Shown here in pieces: positions 11,646 through 22,400 of a stretch of DNA of 64,000 nucleotides. The translations under genes and the position numbers were made by a program. The stretch lies in assembly GCA_963556255.1 (NCBI GenBank), contig OY744612.1, positions 18,640,400 through 18,704,399 on the forward strand. The letters are read 5' to 3'. How positions within the stretch are numbered: the first letter of the stretch is position 1; each line of letters opens with the position of its first letter. This DNA comes from Allolobophora icterica. Its lineage: Eukaryota > Annelida > Clitellata > Crassiclitellata > Lumbricidae. A model generated the notes under the pieces. The model saw only the letters and a program-made list of their open reading frames with translations. It was not told where the DNA came from and made no database searches.

Positions 11646-12011
11646 GGCCAGTGGTAGAAAGTATCATGCGGTTCTTTCTTGTGGAACAGGATGTCGCTAC
11701 TGAGGGCAAAAGTTCAGTAGGTTAAATTCTTGTGAATGTCACTATACACGCCGGCCTGAACAAAGCACGCGAACTCGAACTTATAGGTTGAACTCAAAGT
11801 TAACAACAACGAGCATTGATCCCAGGAAAAAGCCATAAAACGAGTTTTTAGAGAGTTCTACTCACGAAGGTGTGCATAAATAAACGATTATTATTTTACC
11901 TATTCATAATACTATACGTAGGAGTATAGCAAAAGCAAAGTAATGACAATACAATAAAGTAGGGTAACGTGAATCAATGCATAATGAGTGGTCGCATTTC
12001 CTCGTCTTACG
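11646..12011. other. Intergenic, no supported gene
   Basis: Nothing identifiable beyond short open frames. Confidence 0.35.
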
Positions 12012-12014
12012 TTA

Positions 12015-12474
12015 GGGGTCATCCATAAAGGACGTCTGCAAAAATATGACCTACTTTGGACCCCTCCCTCCCCTTGTCCACATTTGTCCGCGTTTGCTCT
12101 TACCCCTCCCCTACCCTCCCCTCCCCTTTGCGGCCAATTTTGAATGTTATCATCATTCTTTTTACATTTATTCCACAGTTCCTGTGCACGTTTAAGCGAC
12201 AGTTCGGGTTTCATATCAGGATGTGCAGTAATAAAAGCCTCTTTAAAGTCACAGTAAAGTTTATACCGTGCATGAGGTTTTAGGCAATCACTTCACTGAC
12301 CTTTCGTCTATCGGGGAAGGTTGAAAACAAGGTGGTGTTTAGAAAACTATCAAATTTAAAAATTTAGATGCGGACGTCTGCAGCCCTGGTCATAACCCAA
12401 TTCCCCTCGTCCGCATTTGTTCGAATTTGGATTACCCCTTCCCCTTATTGTGGATGTCCTTTATGGATGACCCC
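12015..12474. mobile_element. TIR element with TTA duplication (Harbinger-like MITE), 460 bp
   Basis: The left end GGGGTCATCCATAAAGGACG is mirrored by TCCTTTATGGATGACCCC at the right end. TTA flanks both sides (12012-12014 and 12475-12477). A 3-bp TTA/TAA duplication with G-starting ends is usual for PIF/Harbinger-type elements. No transposase is encoded. A diverged, nested copy of the family lies at 45514-46270; the interiors align around GGCAATCACTTCACTGACCT. Confidence 0.85.
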
Positions 12475-12477
12475 TTA

Positions 12478-12844
12478 CCTCATCTCACCTTGCCTAGTGT
12501 TATGTTACCTCACCTTGATTTACCAGTCTTTACCTTACCGCGCAAAGTTTTACTGACTTCTATAATTATCCTGTACCTAAGATTGCTTCATTTACCTTAC
12601 CTTGAAACCTTTACCCTAACTAACCCAAATTGGCTAATTATATACCTTTTCTTTTGCCTCCAGTGCCCTACTTATCCTACAATGCAGCAATGTTTCATCT
12701 TGCCTTCCAACGTCTTGCTTTAACCAGAGTTATTGAACATTTAATGGCTATAAAAGATATAGTCTTTGAAATTAATTTGTTTGAACTGCGCTACATTAAT
12801 TGCTCTCTACACACCATGTGTTTATTCTTTCCATTTCTCTACGG
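12478..12844. other. Intergenic, CCTTAC-rich
   Basis: ACCTTACCT-like words cluster at 12478-12620. No gene is supported. Confidence 0.35.
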
Positions 12845-13085
12845 GTTGGCGATAGATTATTGGTTAGCGTGCTCGATTGTCAATCTACAGGTTGAGTGTC
12901 CGATATCTGAGAAAAGATATTGGCCTAGATACTAGCGAAGTTAGCTATAATAACAAGATCAAGCGTTGAGAGAGAATTAAAAATGGCCAATCGCCCTCAT
13001 ATGCCGAGGCTAGGAAATTTAAGTCGCTACAACTTCGTATCCATGGTTGCTCTCGGGTTGGCTTAAGGAATGACTTTTTTCTTAC
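12845..13085 (+). repeat. SINE family A copy
   Basis: A tRNA-like head (GATTATTGGTTAGCGTGCTC) is followed by the family body with CCTCATATGCCGAGGCTAGG and AAGTCGCTACAACTTCGTAT. It is closely parallel to the copy at 55945-56240. Confidence 0.7.
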
Positions 13086-14195
13086 TTTTCTCTGCCTTAA
13101 CTTACGTTGCTTGTCGACCCCCGACGTAGGCCTACCTTGCATTCTATGTCAGTAGCCTGCTAAGTCTATATACACACGTGATTTAACCTATGTATCCGCT
13201 TTCTTATCCTACAAAAGACCGCCACAAACAAGAAGTGCTTGCAAAAAACTGAACGTACCGGTTTACAAATGACGCCCATTGATCAGCCAGGCACCTGTTG
13301 GCTCACTCTAGATCATCTGCCACTTGGAGGACGTAGTATTATCGACACGAGATGGCAGTCCGTCTCTCCGCCGCTACGAGACCAAAGTTGTCTACTTGAT
13401 GCAGACACTAGTGTAATTGGGACTCTCGCGTTAATCGTTATTCGGACTGCTGACTGTGACCCGGTTGTGACCCCGAAGATTGTAATGCAATGTAACTGCA
13501 TATTTTGTAGCGCCATCCAATCATCTCAGTCTCGCTTACCTCGAAATGGTCTTAAGGAACTTAAGAAGAGCAAGTTCTTCAATTGCAAATAATAATCAGT
13601 TATGCAATTATATTTAATTATCCAGATCGCTATCTTTCACTCTTCGAATAAAGTAAGTAAGATAAGGTCAACGTCAATGACCCCGCAGGCAGTCACAGGG
13701 TGTTGTTAAACACTGGGTAATGCATCGACGATGATACATATTCGTCAATGTCATCCAATCAGTGGAAAATTACTTACGCTTTTTCTGTCGACATCAGCGG
13801 CCTTTGTGTCAATAAGATTTCGTTAAATAGTTGGAATCGAATCCAATCGCCAGTTGGCTAACTCGTCCACTACTGTACTCGGGCGTTGCCAGTCTCTGTG
13901 GGGGGGGGTTCCTTGGATCTGAATTTACCTTCTCGGAGAAAGAGTTTCTCGAACGATCTTTTTTCACCTATTTAAAATCCGGATATTATGCCGATCACTT
14001 GCAACTCGAGCCGTCGCCAACACGATGCATGCTTTATATGAACCAGTTTCAACTATATGCTATCTAAGCGGATCTAACTGGTTTCTGCATTATTGGACTG
14101 CAATCGTACTACACCGCGCCGCGGTTCTATTGATTGTTGGTAGAGCTAGGTTTCGGCATATAATATGCCTATATATATATATATGACATCTTATT
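13086..14195. other. Intergenic, no supported gene
   Basis: A 117-codon open frame at 13239-13592 shows no recognisable domain. A short TATATA tract lies near 14170. Confidence 0.35.
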
Positions 14196-14204
14196 ACTAT
14201 GTTG

Positions 14205-14312
14205 CAAATAGGCAGCCCTAATTAAGCGGGACTTATGTTTTTACATTCCGATTGGTGCCTACTGTACTTTTGTATTGAATTCGGATCAATAAAGTTGAAT
14301 TGAATTGAATAT
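14205..14312 (+). repeat. LINE-type 3' end with (TTGAA)n tail
   Basis: The stretch from TAATTAAGCGGGACTTATGT to CAATAAAGTTGAATTGAATT ends in a short pentanucleotide tail. It resembles the end at 47050-47176, which has a TAAGCGGGA core and a (TTGA)n tail. The two probably derive from one LINE group. Confidence 0.55.
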
Positions 14313-14317
14313 AAACC

Positions 14318-14745
14318 GCTTCACGTGGGAGGACTTGCACTGGCAACCTGTATGCAAAGGTGTATAGAGTTGAACATCTTCATGGTTTTGCACAATAGTG
14401 TCTTGCAGGCAGTGCTCCATTGTATCTCAGGGACCTCTTTGTCTAGGCCTCTAGCATAACTGGCCGCAGATACTTTCGCTCTGCTGCCGAAAGTGACCCA
14501 ACTATCCCGCGGGTCTGACTTGTCCAGCGTCGAAGCTTTACTCTGGCCGGTCCACCTTGTTTCGAATAGGTTGCCTAGTAACCTAGTACATGAACCCCAC
14601 GGCCCTACTCTGGCTGCTTTCCGTAAGGATGAACTGAAAACAGTTCTGTTTGAAGGCGGCCTTGTGTTGTCAGATCGGGAACACCTCTGCCCAGTTTCCC
14701 TTAAAGCGGCGCTATATAAATTCGTGATTACGATAAGAATCACGA
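14318..14745 (+). mobile_element. Decayed CR1/L2-like LINE 3' end
   Basis: Broken pieces of the ORF2 C-terminus can be read on the plus strand (LHWQPVCKRV, then after stops PNYPAGLTCPA and RMN-KQFCL). It ends in CGGCGCTATATAAATTCGTG, as in the LINE at the left edge. Several stops show the copy is dead. The 149-codon minus-strand frame over this region is its shadow. Confidence 0.7.
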
Positions 14746-15995
14746 TGGGTATGGGTGAATGGCAACACATCCCAGGATTTGGCCTTTCTAAGCAGACACC
14801 ACCTATATGTGAGGCTCGAACTAATAATATTCAACATTAGAGGCAATCACTCAAACAATTTGCTGGTTTGTTGCATAGAAAAGCAACTGTTGTCATTATG
14901 AGCAGACATAACGTGTCCCTATTCAGCATTCTGACCGTACTAAGACTGTGTAAATTCTCGATGATCTACACTTCGGAACGGTCTCCCCGTGGGTCTTTCT
15001 GATAAAATGTGGTTGTTGAGTCTACAACTTTTGGCTCCGATTGTCTCGAGTAGGCAACGTGTACAACAGATGGGTTAGATGATTGACGATCAATGAAAGG
15101 TGGCCTATATGTTTCTTGCGCCATCTCTGTTATGTGTCTGAGCGCTGCAGGTGGTTAAATGTTTCATTGAATGATCGTACTGTTAGGGGTTCGATTCCAC
15201 CTCGGTGCGCAAAGTGAAACGGACATGTCGTTGCAGACTGTATTTTGTGGGTGGCGTAATTGTAACTACATATGAACATTTCTCTAGGGCTTTCAAGTAA
15301 TTCTTGATGGTGCTACTCACTTTTCCCTAACTAATTTTAAGAGTTAAGCAAGAGCATATGTTCATCTAGCAGAGTGACTAGAAGGACGATCTGAACCAGT
15401 GAGGTAAGGATGTTCCGATTGTTCTCCCATCAACCTACAAGTCGCACTCTAGTTCGGTGTAATGTACGTGTAACCAAGCAACTACATGTACATGGCTTCT
15501 CTTGAACATTTATCACAGACGCTCTAAACACGACCATTCGGTGAAAGGTGTTTTGGAGGTGTCAACATTTTGATGACATCCAAGCTTAAGCCAGCCCCAG
15601 CAAATTTCATGGAAGCCAAGCCAGTTGTACATAACCATCAACATTCCCATCATCACCAGCACCATTATAGCCATCATTATCATCATCGTCGTCGTCGTCG
15701 TAATCGTCAAAGACAAAATCCTTGTGTAGTTTCTTAACGAATTCTTAACGAATAACAACTACTACAGATACTGATATCTGGTAGATTTGTTTGGTAAAAA
15801 ATTAATTAATAGTGTCTGCCAGACTATAGCTTGCTTCAAGTCACAATACACAGACTGCGTGGTTTAAGGTCGATTGCGTTTGGCAATGACTGACGGTTGG
15901 CCACACTGGTTGATTTGCTACTGGAAAGCAATACATATGCGAACTCCAGTGACGACCGTACCTTCTTTATGACACGCATTATTTCTACTGCAATA
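14746..15995. other. Intergenic / downstream of the giant gene
   Basis: A lone tRNA-like SINE head lies at 15145-15215 (GTTAGGGGTTCGATTCCACC). A CAT/CGT-rich triplet tract lies at 15640-15708. No clear minus-strand AATAAA polyadenylation signal was found just below 15997. Confidence 0.4.
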
Positions 15996-15996
15996 C

Positions 15997-16436
15997 CTAG
16001 TTCTCGTTTTCATTCCAAAAGCGTGGGAGTGGTTTGGTTCCAAATGGACGAGTTCCATTACAGGGAACCCAGCTCCAGGCTTTTGGGACTCGATCCAGCG
16101 TCTCCGCGGCTTGGCCCCTTTCCAGGTCTCTGACGGACTCGGAAACGGACCAGAGGCGTCGTTGGCCACTGGTCGACGGCAGACGGAAAGAACCGATAGC
16201 AGCCGGAGATTGTCGAGTGGAACCGAGTGGAGCCGGAATTTTCCGAGTGTACCCGAGTAACGTCGGAGTTTGTCGCATGGTCCTTAGGCGCTGCGAGGAA
16301 TTCACTTGTCCATTCACTTGTCGATAGACGGCCAGCATTCCCGAAAGGAAAGATGCAACGACAGCCGAGCAACAGAGAACGAAGATCATCGCCACAGTCG
16401 TCCAACGCCACCAGAAGACATCGTCGTTGCTCGATT
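15997..16436 (-). other. Last coding exon: transmembrane helix and basic tail
   Basis: After the junction codon come ESSNDDVFWWRW, a hydrophobic run from TTVAMIFVLCC to SFLSGMLAVY (about 26 residues) and a tail of about 108 residues rich in Arg, Pro and Ser. The tail has an imperfect internal repeat (TRKIPAPLGS / TRQSPAAIGS). Aromatic residues border the helix on the outer side and Arg on the inner side, fitting a type I membrane protein. The exon call rests on matching phase and topology; transcript evidence would settle it. Confidence 0.7.
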
Positions 16437-19400
16437 CTTTAAAAGCAAAAAGCAATTTTTTAAGATTTTGTTTGAACAGTATACAGAGATTGTCTCAAAC
16501 GCGCGGTTTCTGATCTGTTACTAGTTCCGCATATATTATGACAATTCTACAATCAATGGCGTTAAGCAATTGTATTTGACGGACCTGTTCAGTGTCCTTA
16601 CACAGCAGCCGTCTTAGGGGAGCTCAGCGTTACAAAGCGGGAGCTCAGCGTTACAAAGCGGGAGCTCAGCGCTACAAATCGGGAGCTCAGCGCTACAAAT
16701 CGGGAGCTCAGCGTTACAAAGCGGGAGCTCAGCGCTACAAATCGGGAGCTCAGCGTTACAAAGCGGGAGCTCAGCGTTACAAAGCGGGAGCTCAGCGTTA
16801 CAAAGCGGGAGCTCAGCGTTACAAAGCGGGAGCTCAGCGTTAAAAAGCGGGAGCTCAGCGTTACAAAGCGGGAGCTCAGCGTTACAAAGCGAGTGCTCAA
16901 ATCAATCGGCTATCGTGTCGACCAAAACGCCACAATGGAGTTGATGCACACAAAGGCTCAAAAGTTCCAGTGGCAGGTTTAATAAATAGAGCACCTGCAT
17001 AGTCAATGCCAGATTATCTACTGGCTAGAGTTGTGGAATATCAACCCACAGATTTAAATTCCCCGACAGGACATTAAGTATTTCAAGATTTCTTATCAGA
17101 ACGGCTATTAAATTAGTACAGCAACTATGCACTGCTCAATGGGACATAGCACACCTGGCCAGGCTAAGAACATGAGGCCGATCACGCTTCAAAACCCGGT
17201 TTAGTTCAAAGGATTGCTCTTCTTGCTCTATTCAATAATGTCTAGTAGAACACACGAATCTATTGCAGATCTATACAACTGCACTCTTCTTACCTTGGCT
17301 GGTCGTCGATGTGAAAGCTAGTATCGCTGCTGTTTTTCGAACCGTTGGGGTAACTTCGTCCGAAGTTCGAAAACTTTCCTCCCGAGCAGACGACAGGAGA
17401 CTTCGCGATTGGCTGGTTCTTGAATCGCTGAAGTTGTTCCCTGTAGAGTGCTCATTGGGCGTGGCCTGTGCTGAGGCTCTTCTTGTGCCTCTTGCATGTT
17501 CAGGTGAGATGCTGAGATCGAAGACTACCTCGTTGGTCCTTAATTTGACAGCCGATTGGGACATACGCTCAGTACTACGAGTCTCAGATTCTTCACCTTC
17601 CGTGCCTTCGAGACTCGCTGCAGCTCTGGACGGGTTCCAAGTTCTTCGACCATCAGATGTGCTCCGAGTAATAGGAATTTCAGAGCCCATAACCATCCCA
17701 CTTTCTTGGGTAGCTGATGTAGATATACTCACAGCACGTACAGTTTTATCTATACTTTGAGTGCTCAGAGTGGAACTCATGACTTTGTTATTCTTTTTGA
17801 TGTCCGACTCGGTCAGATTACTCGATACTTGGAACTCAAACTTTGATTCTGTCACGTTTGCTTCAGTAACTGATAAAGACTTATACTGGGTATTCCTGGA
17901 ATCGGTAACTAGCGTAGTTTTCCGATCCTTTGAAACATATGGATTCGACGTGCTTGGAGTGTGCGACAGTGTGTTTGTCGCATTAGATTCTTCAGTACTA
18001 TCATCCTTCGAAGTTGATGTCAGGTAACTGGAATCAAACTGGACTGATTTCCCACTTGAATGCACTGCCTGCATGTTAGTTATACGCCTGGTATTCCCTG
18101 TTAATAAAGCTTGATGTTTGGATTGTTCAAACACAGGAGTGGCACCTGGTGTCTCTAGACTTGTTGGTCTTTTTATAGGGGATCCAAATGGTGATTCCGT
18201 TGTGTGCACGATTGTCTGTGATGAAGATGCTGATGCTACGAATGCGTTCGATGCAGACTCTGAGGCTGAAATGAAGTCTGTTGAATGTTCTGGACTTAGG
18301 TTTATATTAGACGGAGATTTTAAGGTTGGGGTCGAGTAGATTTTATACTCAAAGGATATGTTTGAGTCAGCCAGGGAATCTGATGTTACGACAGTGGCAG
18401 ACGAGGAATCGGATGACAGCCTCTTTTCTGAAGTCGATTCTAGTCTCGTGGATATGTCGGCTGCTGCTATTTTATACTCAAAGGATATGTTTGAGTTGGC
18501 TAGGGAATCTGATGTACCGACAGTGGCAGACGAGGAATCGGATGACAGCCTCTTTTCTGAAGTAGATTCTAGTGTCGTGGATATGTCGGCGGCTGCTATT
18601 TTATACTCAAAGGATATGTTTGAGTCAGCTATGGAATCTGATGTTACGACAGTGGCAGATGAGGCATCGGATGACAGTCTCTTTTCTGAAGAAGATTCTA
18701 GTGTCGTGGATATGTCGGCTGCTGATGTTAGCTCTTTGTATGACATGTGGTCTGAGGTTAGGTTGGGTTCCGATGCATAAGTGCTTGAAGTAGATTCTGA
18801 GGTTGATATTATGTGTGTTGCAGATTCTGTTGTTAATAGATTGCCTGGAGTAGATACTAAGGTTAAGAATACGTCTGGTGGAAATTTAGAGTTTGATGTC
18901 ATGTATGTGGTAGATTCTGAGGTTGAGATTATCTCTGGTGTAGATATCGCCGAGGCCATGACTATAACTGCTGCTGATTCTGAAGTTACAGTCAAGGCTG
19001 GAGTAGTAGATTCTGAGACTGAGATTATGCGTGGAGCAGAGTCCGCGGTTGAAGTTAAATATGGGATTGATTCTGAGGATGAGCTTATGTGTGGAGTAGA
19101 TTTTAAGTCTGGCGTTTTCTCCAATATGGATTCTGAGGTCATGATTTTGCCGAGGGTAGATTCTTTGGCTAAGCTTATTTCTGGTTCAGATACCGATGTG
19201 AAGACCGAGTCTGGTGTAAATTCCGAGGCTAAGATTACGTCAGGTGTGGATTTTGTGACGGTCATGTCTGATGTAGATTCTGACGTTAAAGTTTTTTCTG
19301 AGATGGATTTGTAGGCAGAGCTTATATCTGGTTCAGATACTGACGCGAGGATTTCGTCTGTCGTAGATTCCGATGCAGAGATTATGTCAGGTGTAGCTTC

Positions 19401-22400
19401 AGAGGTTGAGGTTATGTCTTGGTTGGATTCTGAGCCTGAAGTTATATCCAATGAAAATTGTATTGCTGCTGTTATATCCGCTGTACTCTCCATGGTTAAA
19501 CGTTTTGCCGATATAGGTGTAGATTCCGAGGTTAAAACCATGTCTGGGGTAGCTTCCGAGATCGAGGGTACTTCTGGTTGAGATTCTGAGGTAACAATGT
19601 TGCCTGGAATAGACAGCGCAGTGAAGATTATGCTAGGTGTAGGTTCTGAAACTAAGATAATGTCTGCGGCATGTTCTGAGACTGAGGTTATGCCTGTGTT
19701 AGATTCTAAAGTTGAAGCTATGTCTGGGATAAATTTTGAGGGAGATGCTATTTCTTGTATTGATTTTGATTTTAAACTTTTGTCTGGGATAAATTTGGAA
19801 GTTGAGATCATGTATGGCGTAAACTCAGACGTGATGCCGGATTTAGATTCCGAGGTTAGGATTTTGTCTGAGGTAGACTCTGCGTCTGAGGTCATGCCTA
19901 GAGTAGATTCATTTCCTAATGCTGTGTCTGATGTGAGTAAGGTTAAAAGAGAGTCTGTGCTTGCGTTTACGTCTGAACTAAAAATTGCTGTAGATTTTGA
20001 GGTTGCGATTATATCTCGGGTAGCAAGAGTGTCTAGGGTGATGTGTGCTGCAGGTGTTGAGGTTACAGTTATGTCGTGCGTAGCTTTCGAAACTAAGATT
20101 GTATCTGAGGGAGATTCTGCGATAAAAGTTGTGTCAAAGGAAGATGCGGTAGTGTTTGTTATATTTTGTGTGGGTTCTGAGTGTAAGATTGTGTTTAAGG
20201 TCGATGCTGAGGCTAGTGTTACATTTGGGATAAAATCTGAGGGTGAGATTGCGTCTGGGGTAGATTCTGAAACCAAAGCTATGCCTGGGATAGATTGTGA
20301 AGCTAAAGTTCTGCCTGAGGTAGATTCTGAAGCTAAGGTTATGCCTTGGGCAGATTCCGAGACTAAGATTTTGTCTGGGGTGGATTTTGAAGCTGCGTTC
20401 ATGTCTGAGGTAGATTTTGAGGCTAAGGCTACTTTAAATATAGCTTCTGTGGATAATATTGTGTCTAGCGCCTCAGTGGTAAAGGGCACGTCGACTAGAG
20501 ATTCTGACGTTAGGTTTATGTCGTCTGCTAATGTTATAACCGTAGATGATGCTGAGGATACGGTGACGTTTGCTATGAATTCTGAGGCTAAGGTTGCCGC
20601 CGAGGTGGATTGAAAGGTCATTTCAGATGTAGAGTCTGAGGTTGACGTCATGCCAGGTGTAAATTTCGAGTCCAAGGTTAAGTCAGTGGTGGATTCGAAG
20701 GGTAATGTTATGTCTGACATGAATTCTGCTAAGGTTACTTCAGCAGATGCAGAATGCGAGACTAAGGAAATAGATTCCGAGACCAGGGTTAAACCTGATG
20801 TCGTTTCTGATTTTGTAATTATTGTATTTTCTGTAGCTGACACTGTATCATTTTTAAATTTAAACACTGGAGTTGGGTGTGTTGTGGCCTCCGATACGAC
20901 AACAGTTTCAGGTAAAGAGTCGGAATCTTGTACATAAACCGAGGTTAGGAATTGGGTCTTTGTATCAACCGAGGTTGTTGCTATGCTCGGTGTATACACA
21001 GAGTTGAAATTAGATTCGGAGGCTGTAGTTGTACCTTGCGAAGATGCCGATGCTAAGATTGCCTCGGAATTGGATTGCAAGGCTGCGATGTTATCAGTCG
21101 TAGCGCTTGATATTTGGAGTACGTCTGATGCAAATTCTTCCGCTGTAATCGCGCTTGATGAAGATTCTAGTTCTGTGAATCTATCTAAGGCTGGGTTAAC
21201 ATATTGTGAAGTAATCGGCGTTAAGATTGCACTTATTTTAGACTCTGTGATTGGAATACTCTGCAGAGAAAATTTTGAAGTTGGAAGCACACCTTGTTTA
21301 TGCTCAAGTCCCAGGAGTACATTTGATACAGAAGCTGAAGCGAGGATTGGGTCCAACGGTGTGTTCGATTCTTTCAACGTGTCAGATGTAGATTCTACAT
21401 CTGATTGAGGCTGTGAACCAAACATTTTGCCTGATTTAGATTCAAAGAATGTGATTCTGTCTGACGTGGACTCGGTTATTTTCAACTGCTCCAGTGTAGA
21501 TTCAGTCGCTGGTTTTGTGTTCGATGTAAATTCTGAGCTTAGGATTGCACCTGGTGTAAATTTAGATTCTAGGCTTGCGACTGGTGTAGATTCTGATCTT
21601 AAGACTATTTCTTGTTTAGGTTCTAATGTTTCTTGTGTTGAATCTAAGTATGAGAGCATATTTGGCTTAGACTCTAAGGTTGGCATTCTGCTTGATGACG
21701 TTGTGGAAGTTAAACTAATTATATCCGGAATCGATTCTGAATTTATGTCAGGTGTATATTCTGACGTTAAGAAAAAGACTTTTGTAGATTTTGTGCTGTC
21801 TAAGAAGTTATGCGTAGATTCTGGGATTGAAGTTACATACGGGATAGATTCTAAGGCTGAGGTTACATCCAGGGTAGGTTCTAGGGTTGAGGTTAGATCT
21901 ATGGTAGATTCTAATGTCGAGATTAAATCTGAGGTTGATTCTGAAGTTGGAGATACATCTGGGGTAGATTCCGAGGCTGAGGTAACATATAAGGTAGGTT
22001 CTGGAGTTGAGGTTAGATTTATGGTAGATTCTGATATTGAGGTTAAATCTGAGGATGATTCTGAAGTTGGAGATACATCTGGGGTAGATTCTGACGCTAA
22101 GGTTACATCTGTGATAGACTGTGAAGGTGAGATTATATCAATGGTAGATTCTGCGTTTGAGGTGACAGCTGAGGTAAATCCTGGAGTTGAGACTACATCT
22201 ACGGTAAATTCTGCGATTGAAGTAACATCAAAGGTTGAGTCTGTGGTTGAGGTTATACCCGGGGTAGACTCTGAGGCTGAGGTTACATCTGGGTTAGATT
22301 CTGAAGCAGAGGCTACATCTGAAATAGATATTGGAGTTGAGATAACATCTAGGGTAGATTCTGATTGTAAGGTTAAAACTAAGGTTGATTTTGGGATTGA

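Noticed and set aside
11250..11646. Cys/Val and His/Thr repeat frames
   Set aside because: Products of the (GT)n and (TGTC)n arrays.
14321..14770. A 149-codon minus-strand frame
   Set aside because: It is the shadow of a decayed plus-strand LINE end with a GGCGCTATATAAAT tail.
16592..16900. The GAQRYKA heptad-like repeat frame, and a CRISPR-like look of evenly spaced 20-bp repeats
   Set aside because: There are no spacers between units, the genome is eukaryotic, and the array lies in an intron. The protein-like pattern comes from the stop-free 20-bp unit.
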